From Chitinophaga pinensis (GTDB lineage Bacteria; Bacteroidota; Bacteroidia; Flavobacteriales_D; Crocinitomicaceae): a stretch of 35,001 bases of DNA. The notes under the pieces were generated by a model. The model was given only the letters and a program-made list of their open reading frames with translations. It did no database searches and was not told where the DNA came from. This document shows positions 16,863 to 25,499 of the stretch, one piece after another. Within the stretch, counting starts at the first letter, position 1. Each line of letters starts with the position of its first letter. The position numbers and the translations under genes are program-made. The stretch is from positions 1-35,001 of the forward strand of contig CAMBMC010000001.1 in NCBI GenBank assembly GCA_945868555.1, read 5' to 3'.

Positions 16863-18383
16863 ATGGCCATTATTGGTAAGCTATTAAAAAAATCAAATCA
16901 AATCAATCACAAGCGTGTGGTCAAACGAGGAAAAAGCCACGCCACTCAGCGAGAGACACTTGTAAATCTTTTGGATTACGCAAAAAACACATCCTTTGGT
17001 TTGGCGCATTTTTTTTCGAAAGTGGTCATTGATAAAAATCCAGTCAAGGCCTACCAGCAAATTACACCCATCACGGAGTACGAAGATTTTTATTCTTTGT
17101 GGTTAAGCAAAACGATTGAGGGCAATAAAGACCATACCTGGCCAGGAAGAGTGAAGTATTTTGCACTTTCTTCTGGAACCACAGGGTCCCCAAGCAAACG
17201 GATTCCGGTAACGGAACAAATGATTCGCTCGTTTCAAAAAACAAGTGTTCGCCAATTGTCCACACTACACGATTTAAATCTCTCAGAACATTTTTACAGC
17301 GCTTCAGCATTGGCCGTTGGGGGCAGTACAAAACTCACCAAAAAACGAAAACACATCGAAGGAGATTTGAGTGGGATCTTAAAAAAGCATACTTCGCTTA
17401 TTGTTAGTCCGATCACCAAGCCGGGGAGTAAAATTGCCTCAATGAAAGATTGGAATGACAAGCTTGAAGCAATGATAGAGAAGGCGCCAAAATGGAACAT
17501 TGGCATCATCGCGGGAATTCCGAGCTGGTGCATCATGCTGATGGAACGCATCGTGGAAAGGTATGGCTTAACTTCTATTCACGACATGTGGCCAAATCTT
17601 GAGGTGTACGTGCATGGCGGTGTATTTATGCAGCCTTATCTTCCGCGTTTAGAAAAAGTATTGGGAAAACCAATTCATCTCTTGGACACATACCTTGCGA
17701 GTGAAGGGTATTTTGCCTATCAAATGGCACCCAATTCTCAGGGAATGAAATTGATTTTAAATACGGGTGTGTTTTATGAATTTATTCCATTTACGAGTGA
17801 GTATTTTGATGAAGAAGGTCAAGTTCGAGACAAGCACACAGCGTTTGCCTTGAGTGAAATCCAAGAGGGTGTCGATTATGCCATAGTGATCAGCACCAAC
17901 GCAGGACTTTGGCGCTATTTAATTGGCGACTTGGTCCGTTTTACGAATGTTACAGCGCAAGAATTGGTCATTACAGGTAGAATAAGGCAGTATTTAAGCT
18001 TGGTGGGTGAGCATATTTCATTGGAAAACATCAACGCAGCAATTATAACAAGCGCCATAAGCATGGGCATTGAAATATCAGAGTATTGCATTTATGCAGA
18101 CATAGAAAGCCAAAAACACGTTTGGTTTGTTGGTTGCGATGATCCATGCGATGAACAGGCTCTGATCCAAAACTTGGACAATCAATTGTGCGCATTAAAC
18201 GATGATTATGCATCGGCTAGAAAGTACAGCTTGAAGGCACCCGAAATTAAAGTGTTATCCGTTCAGCGCTTCTATGCGTTCATGAAGGAATCAGGGAAGA
18301 TGGGGTCTCAGCATAAGTTCCCCCGGGTGTTGAATGTGGAACAAGCAAAACGATGGTTGACATTTTTATCCCTCAACCCGTGA
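16863..18383 (+). CDS. GH3-family acyl-adenylate-forming enzyme
   Basis: 506 residues. The family was named for plant auxin-responsive GH3 acyl-acid amido synthetases, but homologues occur in many Bacteroidota. The ATP/AMP loop is SSGTTGSPSK (from residue 103), followed by other adenylation features such as YLASEGYF and WRYLIGDLVRF. The start at 16863 is chosen because MAIIGKLLKK resembles the common family N-terminus; an in-frame TTG 33 bases upstream is less likely. It should activate a carboxylic acid with ATP and transfer it to an amine or thiol; the acid is unknown. Its last 18 bases overlap the convergent DMT transporter gene. Confidence 0.9.
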   Translation: MAIIGKLLKKSNQINHKRVVKRGKSHATQRETLVNLLDYAKNTSFGLAHFFSKVVIDKNPVKAYQQITPITEYEDFYSLWLSKTIEGNKDHTWPGRVKYFALSSGTTGSPSKRIPVTEQMIRSFQKTSVRQLSTLHDLNLSEHFYSASALAVGGSTKLTKKRKHIEGDLSGILKKHTSLIVSPITKPGSKIASMKDWNDKLEAMIEKAPKWNIGIIAGIPSWCIMLMERIVERYGLTSIHDMWPNLEVYVHGGVFMQPYLPRLEKVLGKPIHLLDTYLASEGYFAYQMAPNSQGMKLILNTGVFYEFIPFTSEYFDEEGQVRDKHTAFALSEIQEGVDYAIVISTNAGLWRYLIGDLVRFTNVTAQELVITGRIRQYLSLVGEHISLENINAAIITSAISMGIEISEYCIYADIESQKHVWFVGCDDPCDEQALIQNLDNQLCALNDDYASARKYSLKAPEIKVLSVQRFYAFMKESGKMGSQHKFPRVLNVEQAKRWLTFLSLNP

Positions 18384-19271
18384 TTTCTCCCATTTCAGAA
18401 GCATCGTTTTTAGGAACATATTGACAAAAACGACGAGCACAATAATCGCCGAACCGGTGTAAAAATGGACGCTTAATTTTGTGTTTTCATGCAAGATGAA
18501 GATCGCTAATAATATGGTGTAGACAGGCTCCATGTTGATGGAAAGTGACACAGTAAACGCACCCAATCGCTTCACGAGGGCAATGGAGCCCAAGAATGTA
18601 AATGAAGTGCAAACAACACCAAGAAAGAGCAACCACAGAAAGTCTTCAGTTCGCATGGTAAACAATTCCGCATTGATCTCACCTTGAAACAAGAGGAAAA
18701 CAGTCAAGAACAAGAAGGCGGAAATAAGTTCGTACAATGAAATGGTATGCGATGGCATACTTCGTGCCAGCTGTCCGTTTAACACACTGAACAAGGCCGC
18801 AAAGAACGCGGAAGAAAGGCCATAGATGAGGGCTTCATATTCTTTTTCATGGAACTCATCTGACACAAAATAAATCCCATAAACGACAGCCAATCCTAAC
18901 AAAAACTCAAGCCATGAAAACTTCTTTTTGAATAACAACGGTTCAAGCCACGTCACGTGAAGTGTTGTTGTTGATAAACATAAGATTCCAAGAGAGGCAG
19001 TTGAAAGTTGAATGGACTTATAGAATGTCATCCAGTGAAGAGCTACGATTATTCCAACAGCAGCGATGGTCAAGAGCTGTTTTACTGAGTCAACGCGGAG
19101 CGACTTTTTTAAGAATACCAGCGCGATGGCTAGTCCTGTAAATCCGATCCAAGTGCGGTGCCACACCAAGGGGTAGGCGTCGAGGTGAATGAGTTTGCCT
19201 AAAATGCCTGTAAAGCCCCAAATGAAAATGATGACATGCAGCAGCGTGTGGTATTTCAGGTCTTTAATCAC
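18366..19271 (-). CDS. DMT-family (EamA) inner-membrane transporter
   Basis: 301 residues with about ten transmembrane helices in two EamA repeats (about 1-140 and 150-290), each with the typical pattern of small residues and a Glu-Pro before a helix (WLEPLL, NMEPVY). It probably exports small metabolites such as amino acids; substrate unknown. The start codon is GTG at 19271, placing the first helix close to the N-terminus as usual. A -7-like TACCTTCG (19283-19276 on the minus strand) ends just 4 bases before it, which would imply almost no leader. Confidence 0.9.
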   Translation of the reverse strand: MIKDLKYHTLLHVIIFIWGFTGILGKLIHLDAYPLVWHRTWIGFTGLAIALVFLKKSLRVDSVKQLLTIAAVGIIVALHWMTFYKSIQLSTASLGILCLSTTTLHVTWLEPLLFKKKFSWLEFLLGLAVVYGIYFVSDEFHEKEYEALIYGLSSAFFAALFSVLNGQLARSMPSHTISLYELISAFLFLTVFLLFQGEINAELFTMRTEDFLWLLFLGVVCTSFTFLGSIALVKRLGAFTVSLSINMEPVYTILLAIFILHENTKLSVHFYTGSAIIVLVVFVNMFLKTMLLKWEKSRVEG

Positions 19272-19314
19272 AGCGCGAAGGTAGGGAAATTATAAACCTA
19301 TACTTTAATCGAAA

Positions 19315-20196
19315 TCAAAACCGCCAAGCAAGAATTCTACTGACCTTATTGCCAAGTTGCATCTCGATGGTTTTTACATCACTCGCTCCAACGGCTTTTA
19401 AGGTTTTGTAGGCAGGTTTTAGGTTTTCTTGTTTGGACACAAGCGTGGTAAACCAACGGCAATTGGTTTTAAACAACACACTTTCGCGGATCATCGTTTG
19501 AAGGAAATGTATTTCTCCACCTTCGCACCACAATTCGTTGGCTTGACCACCAAAGTTTAACACTGGCTCATTCGTTTTCTTCTGACCGAGGTTCTTGGCT
19601 TTGCGCATTGATCCTGCGCTAACCTCTGCTTGTGAACCATGGAAAGGCGGGTTGCAAATGCTGAGATCAAAGCGGTCATCTGGATGAATGATCCCTTGAA
19701 AGATGTTGCTTCGGTTTGACTGTTTGCGCAACTCAATTGTGTTGTTCAAAATGGGGTTTTCATCAATGATGTATTGGGCATTTTTCAATGACGTTTCCTC
19801 AACATCAGATCCAACAAATGTCCACCCGTAGTCGATTACCCCAACAATAGGGTAAATGCAATTTGCACCCACACCGATGTCTAAGCAGTGAGTTTTTGTG
19901 TTCGAATTAAAAAGTTCTAATGCCTCTGCCACGCGGTGAATGTATTCCGCCCGTCCAGGAATGGGAGGACACAGAAAACCTTTCGGCACCGACCAATTTT
20001 TTATTCCATAAAAATGAATGAGCAAGGCCTTGTTGAGCGCCATTACGGCATCAGGATACGAAAAATCAATGGAGTCATCGCTGTAGTTGTTTACCCGAAC
20101 AAAAGGCGCTAAATCAGCATGTGCAGCGATAAGTTCCGGAAAGTTGTACCGTTCGCGGTGCTTGTTTTTCTGGTGTAGGGTAGTTTTTATAGGCAA
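19315..20196 (-). CDS. rlmF: 23S rRNA (adenine(1618)-N6)-methyltransferase RlmF
   Basis: About 293 residues. It methylates A1618 of 23S rRNA with SAM. The family N-terminal block appears as LHQKNKHRERYNF, the SAM-binding motif as LDIGVGANCIYP (about 105-116), and the N6-adenine motif as NPPFH (about 182-186), followed by the family SAGSMRKAKNLG segment. No ATG is available near the start. The chosen TTG at 20196 gives a start six residues before the family block and has AAGGAG five bases upstream. The frame stays open to a TTG at 20268, but that extension runs through an intergenic repeat, so it is less likely. Confidence 0.88.
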   Translation of the reverse strand: MPIKTTLHQKNKHRERYNFPELIAAHADLAPFVRVNNYSDDSIDFSYPDAVMALNKALLIHFYGIKNWSVPKGFLCPPIPGRAEYIHRVAEALELFNSNTKTHCLDIGVGANCIYPIVGVIDYGWTFVGSDVEETSLKNAQYIIDENPILNNTIELRKQSNRSNIFQGIIHPDDRFDLSICNPPFHGSQAEVSAGSMRKAKNLGQKKTNEPVLNFGGQANELWCEGGEIHFLQTMIRESVLFKTNCRWFTTLVSKQENLKPAYKTLKAVGASDVKTIEMQLGNKVSRILAWRF

Positions 20197-20230
20197 TGTA
20201 TCTCCTTCATCTTGTATAAAATCAAAAAAC

Positions 20231-20315
20231 GCTATGTCCTCCGTGACTCTGTGGTTTATTCTAAGCAAGCATTTTACTTATCGTTTAATTTTTTACCGTA
20301 GAGGCGCAGAGAAAA
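20231..20315. repeat. Imperfect inverted repeat of the ACCACAGAG type
   Basis: The minus strand at 20257-20241 reads ACCACAGAGTCACGGAG, and the plus strand at 20295-20311 reads ACCGTAGAGGCGCAGAG: 12 of 17 bases match in opposite orientation. Similar ACCACAGAGgCACAGAG words are, from memory, common intergenic repeats in many genomes. It lies between rlmF and the coiled-coil gene. Confidence 0.5.
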
Positions 20316-20341
20316 AATCCTTTTGTTTAAGATGTCAATGA

Positions 20342-21676
20342 CTAATTGGATTTTTTAATCGTTTTCTTTCGCTTCTCGTCAAGTTTTTGCTGCTTTTCAT
20401 CGAGCTTTTTGTTTTTTTCATCCAGCTTGACTTGCTCTTCTTTTAGCTTGTCAAGCTTTTTTCCTTTCTTCACTTTATCGTCGAGTTTCTTTTGCTCTTG
20501 TTTCAAGGCTTTTCGTTCCTCATCGATTTCTTTTTGTTCTTCATCAAGTTTTTGCAGCTTCTCATCCAATTCTTTCATGGCCTCCGCTTCTTTGGCAGCT
20601 TCTTCTTTTGCTTTTTCGGCTTCTTTCTGAAGTTTCTCTGCTTCTTTCGCTTTTTCTTCCGCTTCTTTCTGCTGTTTTTCCGCTTCTTTCTTTGCCTCTT
20701 CTTCTACTTTAGCTTGCTTCTCAGCGTCTTTCTTCTGGTCTTTCTCCTCTTCAGCACGCTTCTTTGCGGCCTCTTCTTTGTCTTTCTGAGCATCTTTTTC
20801 AGCTTTGGCTTTATCTTCAGCTTCTTTTGCTTTTCGCTCAGCCTCTTTTGCTTCGTTGCTCTGTTCTTTTTGCTTTTGCTCAGCATCTTTCCGTGCCTGC
20901 TCTTCTTGTGCTTTGGCGTCGGCAGGATTAGAATTCTCTAAGGTCTTCGCTCGTTCGGCGGCTTCTTGTTCTCGGCGCTTCGCCTCTTCTTCACGGCGTT
21001 TTGCGTCTGCATTGATTTGCTCTTCTTTGGCCAATCGCTGACGTTCTGTTTCTTGTTTCTGGCGTTCGGCCTCACTCAAGTTTTTTTGAGCTTCAGTCAT
21101 TTTTTGATCTGCTTGTGCCTGCTTTTCTTTCGCGATGCGCTCCTCTTCTTCACGCTGCTTGCGTACTTCCTCTTGACGCTTTATCGCCTCCTCTTTTTCT
21201 TTTGTGCTTTCTGCAGCTTCTTTTTCAAGTTCAGCAGTTTTTTGCTCAGAGCGTTGCGTTTTTTCTTCTATTTCTTTGATTTTTTCGTTTGATTCTGTCG
21301 TTACCTCCTCAGCAGTTTCTCCCTTAGATTTTAAGGCAAATGTATATGCGCGACCGTTCTCCAACACCTGATCAATCATCTTTTCGTCACGGTACATTGC
21401 GTGCGTCACGCTAATGTTTGAGATTTGTTTGCCATAGGTAGCAATGCTGATTGTAGCAACACCCTTGTCGTCTGTCATTCCCGCACCGATAGTAATGGTT
21501 CCTGTCGTAATTTTTACAAAAGCACCCTTGACCGCAACGCTATTTGAGGTTACGGAAATGGATATTGTAACTGCTTCGCGCTGTATGGTTTCTGTAGCGT
21601 CAATGCGTGTTTGTTTTGCGTGTAAACTAATTTGTCCAACCAATAAACAGCCAATAAGGATGAGGTATTTTTTCAT
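20342..21676 (-). CDS. Exported protein with beta domain and long Glu/Lys-rich coiled coil
   Basis: 444 residues. A signal peptide (about 1-20) is followed by a compact beta domain (about 30-115) like a carboxypeptidase-type regulatory or Ig-like fold, with TDDKGVATISI as its core. From about 120 to the end the chain is almost only Glu, Lys, Ala, Gln, Asp and Arg, and should form a very long charged helix or coiled coil, ending in repeats of KLDEK type. It is likely periplasmic or envelope-spanning, like TolA-type spacers, but no function is known. The DNA has an extreme purine bias on the coding strand, which creates long spurious frames on the other strand. A near -7 box (TAAACTTG, 21688-21681) ends 4 bases before the ATG. 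Confidence 0.85.
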   Translation of the reverse strand: MKKYLILIGCLLVGQISLHAKQTRIDATETIQREAVTISISVTSNSVAVKGAFVKITTGTITIGAGMTDDKGVATISIATYGKQISNISVTHAMYRDEKMIDQVLENGRAYTFALKSKGETAEEVTTESNEKIKEIEEKTQRSEQKTAELEKEAAESTKEKEEAIKRQEEVRKQREEEERIAKEKQAQADQKMTEAQKNLSEAERQKQETERQRLAKEEQINADAKRREEEAKRREQEAAERAKTLENSNPADAKAQEEQARKDAEQKQKEQSNEAKEAERKAKEAEDKAKAEKDAQKDKEEAAKKRAEEEKDQKKDAEKQAKVEEEAKKEAEKQQKEAEEKAKEAEKLQKEAEKAKEEAAKEAEAMKELDEKLQKLDEEQKEIDEERKALKQEQKKLDDKVKKGKKLDKLKEEQVKLDEKNKKLDEKQQKLDEKRKKTIKKSN

Positions 21677-21758
21677 AGCACAAGTTTAATTCGATATCTA
21701 GTACAATTTTAGTGTTTTTGAACGGGGAAATAAAGGGATTTTGAGCTATTTTTATCAC

Positions 21759-22877
21759 ATGCAATTTGTAGATGTTGTTGGTCAACAAGAATTAAAGAAT
21801 CATTTCATTACCGAAATCAATAGTGGGAACATTGCCCATGCCCGACTGTTTTACGGAAAACCAGGCTATGGAGCACTGCCATTAGCACTGGCGTTTGTGG
21901 GCTATTTATTTTGTGATCAAAGACTTGAAAACGACAGTTGTGGTGTTTGTCCGTCGTGCTTGAAGGTACAGAAACTTCAGCATCCCGACCTTCATTTTTC
22001 TTACCCCAGCGTTCAGGCGGATGCCGAAAAATCGACGATGTTGATTAAACAATGGAGGGAACAAGTGAATGAAAACGCATATTTCACTGAGCTTGATTGG
22101 TTGAGTAGAATCGACCCGAAAGAGCGGAACATGATCATTAGTGTTCACGAAAGCCACGACATCATAAAAAGACTGAGCTTGAAGGCTTATGAGGGCGGTT
22201 ACAAAGCAATGATCATTTGGTTGCCAGAATCAATGAATGCTCAATCGGCAAACAAGTTGTTGAAAGTGTTGGAAGAACCAACGCCAAAAACAGTGTTTAT
22301 ACTCGTGGCCGAGGCCCATGAGACGATGTTGCGCACGATTTTATCGCGCACACAAGTAGTGAGGGTGCCAAAAATTGAGGATGCTGAGTTGAAGGCGTAT
22401 CTGAGGAAGGAAGGAAAATTGGAGCCCTCCGTCATCGACCGGATTGTCATTCAAGGCGATGGTGATTTCATTCAGGCGATGGCGGCTTTTGACAATGAGG
22501 ATGATTCGACTGCGAATCGGGATTGGTTTATTAAACTCATGCGCGTGAGTTACCGGAAAGATGTGCTGGGCATGCTCGATTGGGCGGAGGAAATTTCTGG
22601 CGCAACGAAAGACAGTCAAAAGGTGTTTTTGGAGTATGCATTGCACATGGTTCGTCAAAGCATGTTGAAAAACTACACAGGAGACCAGTTGACCCGACTT
22701 ACTCAAGATGAAGATGCGTTCTTAGCCAACTTTGCACGGTTCATTACAGGGAAAAATTTACGTGACTTTATGCTGACTTTCAGTGATTCACATTATTACA
22801 TTGAGCGGAACGCAAATTCAAAAATACTTTTCACCAACATTAGCTTTCAGGTAATGCGGTATATCCATGCGGCTTAA
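21759..22877 (+). CDS. holB: DNA polymerase III subunit delta'
   Basis: 372 residues. Part of the clamp loader that opens the sliding clamp during replication. The N-terminus MQFVDVVGQQELKNHF matches the AAA+ start of delta'/gamma proteins. The P-loop position reads GKPGYGALPLALA and lacks the GK-T/S ending, as expected for the non-hydrolysing delta' subunit. Four Cys in a C-x8-C-x2-C-x2-C array form the zinc module. The sensor region reads LSRTQ in place of SRC. The ATG at 21759 is chosen over an in-frame TTG six codons upstream. ricT follows 51 bases later. Confidence 0.93.
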   Translation: MQFVDVVGQQELKNHFITEINSGNIAHARLFYGKPGYGALPLALAFVGYLFCDQRLENDSCGVCPSCLKVQKLQHPDLHFSYPSVQADAEKSTMLIKQWREQVNENAYFTELDWLSRIDPKERNMIISVHESHDIIKRLSLKAYEGGYKAMIIWLPESMNAQSANKLLKVLEEPTPKTVFILVAEAHETMLRTILSRTQVVRVPKIEDAELKAYLRKEGKLEPSVIDRIVIQGDGDFIQAMAAFDNEDDSTANRDWFIKLMRVSYRKDVLGMLDWAEEISGATKDSQKVFLEYALHMVRQSMLKNYTGDQLTRLTQDEDAFLANFARFITGKNLRDFMLTFSDSHYYIERNANSKILFTNISFQVMRYIHAA

Positions 22878-22881
22878 CAAG

Positions 22882-22900
22882 AAAATCGCAACGATTTTTT
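22882..22900 (+). terminator. Weak hairpin with T run after holB
   Basis: AAAATCG, loop CAA, CGATTTT with a T run ending at 22900. The stem is 7 bp but mostly AT, so it may only attenuate. It sits just before a -7-like TAACTTTA (22903-22910) that would serve ricT. Confidence 0.4.
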
Positions 22901-22928
22901 CATAACTTTACACAAAACGAATAGAATT

Positions 22929-24269
22929 ATGGGTTGTTCAAATTGTAGCTCCGATGGTGGAACTCCACGGGGATGTAAAAACAACGGCAACTGTAGTTCC
23001 GGAGGTTGTAATAAACTTGAGGTCTTTGACTGGTTGTCCAACATTATGTTGCCATCAGGCCAAACACCATACGATATAGTGGAGGTTCGATTCAAGAACA
23101 GCCGAAAAGGGTTTTATAGAAACGCCAAAGGAATAGGTTTGTCTGTTGGGGATGTGGTTGTGGTTGAAACGAGTCCAGGTTACGATGTGGGCGTGGTTTC
23201 TGTATCAGGAGAATTGGCACGTATTCAAATCAAAAAGAAAGCACCTGGTTTTAAGCCAATCGAAGCGAAGAAAATCGTTCGCGTAGCAACTCAGGAAGAT
23301 GTTGACAAATGGATTCAAGCAAGGTCTCTTGAAAAAGAGGTGATGTACCAATCCCGAACGCTTGCTGTGAATTTGAATCTCGAAATGAAAATCTCGGATG
23401 TTGAATACCAAGGAGACCTTAGTAAGGCAACATTCTTCTATACCGCAGAAGGTCGCGTAGATTTTCGCCAGCTGATCAAGGACATGGCGGATAAGTTTCG
23501 CATACGGATTGAAATGCGTCAAATTGGTTCCCGACAAGAAGCATCACGGCTCGGAGGAATCGGCTCGTGTGGCCGAGAATTGTGCTGCTCTACGTGGTTA
23601 ACTGATTTTAGATCTGTCTCAACATCTGCTGCTCGATACCAACAACTGTCCTTAAATCCGCAAAAATTAGCCGGACAATGCGGAAAACTGAAGTGCTGCT
23701 TGAATTATGAGCTCGACATGTACCTTGACGCGATCAAGTCGTTCCCGAAAGCTGACACAAAACTTCAAACAGAAAAGGGTTCAGCATACCACATTAAAAC
23801 GGACGTGTTTCGCAAACAAATGTGGTACGCCTATGAAGGGGATTCTGCTTCTGGGTTGATTCCTATGAATCCAGACCGTGTGCGTGAAATCATGAAGATG
23901 AATCAAGACGGCAAAAAACCAAGGGAGCTGAATGAGTATGTTGCAGAGGTCAAAATCAAAGAGCCGGACTATGAAAACGTAGTTGGTCAAGATAGTTTGA
24001 ATCGTTTTGAACATGCATTCAAAAAGAACAACAACAACAATAGAAAGAAGAAGAAACCAGGGAACAATAGACCTACTGACGCGGTAAAATCTGCTGATAA
24101 TCCCCAGCAAGTTAAAGCGGCAAATCCGAACCAAGCACAAAATCCTCAGGGAAACAACAGGCCTCAAGGATCTTCGGAGAATTCGAACAGTCCGCAGCAA
24201 CGAACGAATCGGCCGAACAACCGCCGTCGCCCCAACCAAAACAATTCTGGCAATGAAAGCCCGCAATAG
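22929..24269 (+). CDS. ricT: PSP1-domain protein RicT/YaaT
   Basis: 446 residues. In Bacillus, RicT (YaaT) forms an iron-sulfur complex with RicA and RicF that directs RNase Y mRNA processing; its job in Bacteroidota is not settled. The N-terminus is Cys/Gly-rich (Cys3, 6, 16, 22, 27). The PSP1 core follows (about 40-290), with the hallmark cysteine motifs GSCGRELCC and GQCGKLKCCLNYE. Residues from about 360 on form an Asn/Gln/Pro-rich low-complexity tail. It lies between holB and gldH, an order familiar from Flavobacteria, and overlaps gldH by 17 bases. Confidence 0.92.
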   Translation: MGCSNCSSDGGTPRGCKNNGNCSSGGCNKLEVFDWLSNIMLPSGQTPYDIVEVRFKNSRKGFYRNAKGIGLSVGDVVVVETSPGYDVGVVSVSGELARIQIKKKAPGFKPIEAKKIVRVATQEDVDKWIQARSLEKEVMYQSRTLAVNLNLEMKISDVEYQGDLSKATFFYTAEGRVDFRQLIKDMADKFRIRIEMRQIGSRQEASRLGGIGSCGRELCCSTWLTDFRSVSTSAARYQQLSLNPQKLAGQCGKLKCCLNYELDMYLDAIKSFPKADTKLQTEKGSAYHIKTDVFRKQMWYAYEGDSASGLIPMNPDRVREIMKMNQDGKKPRELNEYVAEVKIKEPDYENVVGQDSLNRFEHAFKKNNNNNRKKKKPGNNRPTDAVKSADNPQQVKAANPNQAQNPQGNNRPQGSSENSNSPQQRTNRPNNRRRPNQNNSGNESPQ

Positions 24270-24780
24270 TCTAATTGGTGTTTTAGCGCTCCTCTTGTTG
24301 TGGTCGTGCGAGCAAACGGCGATGTATGAGCGCTCGTACACCTTCAAAAAGAACATGTGGGAACAAAATGTGAAGCCGCGATTTGTTTTTGATTTAAAGG
24401 AGGTGAATAAGGAACATGTATTTGTCTTGACCTTACGCACAACCACAGATTACAAATACAGCAATTTGTGGGTGTTTTTAAACACGAAAAATCCAAAAGG
24501 TGAAACAACCCGCGAACCCGTTGAAATTGCCGTGACCAATCCCGACGGCTCTTGGACTGGAAAGAAAACAGGAACAATCGTAGAAACGGAGGTGGTCTTT
24601 ATTCGGAGCAAAGAGGGACAATTGGAAGTTTTTGATCGTCCTGGAAGCCCACCGAGAATGCTTAAATGTTCACTTGCTGAAGCAGGAAAACACACCTTTA
24701 TGATTGAACAAGGTATTACCCAAATGGCAATTGATGAGGTTTTAGACCTTACTTTTTTGGTTGAAACACCAACAGATTAA
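24253..24780 (+). CDS. gldH: Gliding motility lipoprotein GldH
   Basis: 175 residues. The signal peptide ends in the lipobox LWSC with Cys19. Family features include YERSYTF after the anchor, YSNLWVFL in the middle and the conserved GKKTGTIVE segment. In Flavobacterium johnsoniae GldH is needed for gliding and chitin use, both linked to type IX secretion. The gene starts inside the end of ricT in another frame, so translation is probably coupled. Its presence does not prove that this organism glides. Confidence 0.9.
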   Translation: MKARNSLIGVLALLLLWSCEQTAMYERSYTFKKNMWEQNVKPRFVFDLKEVNKEHVFVLTLRTTTDYKYSNLWVFLNTKNPKGETTREPVEIAVTNPDGSWTGKKTGTIVETEVVFIRSKEGQLEVFDRPGSPPRMLKCSLAEAGKHTFMIEQGITQMAIDEVLDLTFLVETPTD

Positions 24781-24817
24781 AGAAGAAAAGGAAATAGGTT
24801 TGAACCGTGCAATCAAA

Positions 24818-25498
24818 TCAATTGTTCGACGGAATATTGTAGGTGTAAGAAACCGCCAAAATGTGTTTCGTCAAAGGGTTTGATGCGTTCATTTGATGAT
24901 CGAGAATATAACCCAAACTAATGTCGTGTGGACCATCGATCTCTAAGGCCACACCAGCGAATCCGCGGTATTTTGAAAATTGCCTTCCGCTTGGGCCAAA
25001 AGCAGGATTGTAGAAAAGTTCAAAACTTATAATGGGAGAAAAAAACGTGTTTTTCAGATCGTATTGAAATTGAGTTTTAAGCCGCACAGCTTGGTCAAAT
25101 TCTGCGTCATAACCTGAGATGGAATTCAAGGTGTTGAATGAGTATTGGTACCGAAGACGCGCACGAAGATCTAAGCGTTTTTTTGCATACTTGAATTCTG
25201 TGTTGAAATTAAGTCGGTTGCTAAACAAATAATTCCCGTACTCATCCAATTTATAAACTCCACGATAGTCAACAGAAGGTTTAAACCATTTCGTCACTTT
25301 ATATTTCACGGTTACCTGTGGGAAAAAAGTTTGATTCGGCGCTGCGCTTACACGCGAGGTGAAACTTACACCGTATTCGAGGTCCTTTGTGATTTCACCT
25401 TTAATACCCACATCAGCCCAAAGCATGCCAATTGATCGTTGTGAAACGGCATTCAGCGAGGCAAGAACAAGGACAAAAAGGAGGGGTAGTTTTTTCAC
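24818..25498 (-). CDS. DUF2490-like outer-membrane beta-barrel protein
   Basis: 226 residues with a signal peptide ending near VSQ (about 1-19). The rest is a run of amphipathic beta strands with aromatic ends, for example WFKPSVDYRGVYKL and RLDLRARLRYQYSF, as in DUF2490 proteins, a beta-barrel group common in Bacteroidota. Function is unknown. The start is GTG at 25498, one base after the upstream lipoprotein stop, so the two form an operon. The gene converges with gldH, 37 bases away. Confidence 0.8.
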   Translation of the reverse strand: MKKLPLLFVLVLASLNAVSQRSIGMLWADVGIKGEITKDLEYGVSFTSRVSAAPNQTFFPQVTVKYKVTKWFKPSVDYRGVYKLDEYGNYLFSNRLNFNTEFKYAKKRLDLRARLRYQYSFNTLNSISGYDAEFDQAVRLKTQFQYDLKNTFFSPIISFELFYNPAFGPSGRQFSKYRGFAGVALEIDGPHDISLGYILDHQMNASNPLTKHILAVSYTYNIPSNN

Positions 25499-25499
25499 C

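Noticed and set aside
20346..21292. Several long plus-strand frames of 78-149 residues rich in Phe, Ser and Leu
   Set aside because: They are the complement of the purine-rich coiled-coil gene; the composition reflects CTT/TTC runs, not a real protein.
22341..22706. 121-residue minus-strand frame
   Set aside because: It lies opposite holB with no start signal or motif.
24001..24250. AAC/AAT-rich tract in ricT considered as a frameshift or misassembly
   Set aside because: The frame stays open and ends just inside gldH in the normal gene order; low-complexity tails occur in this family in Bacteroidota.
23781..24446. 221-residue minus-strand frame
   Set aside because: It lies fully opposite ricT and gldH, both of which have clear family motifs, and shows no domain of its own.
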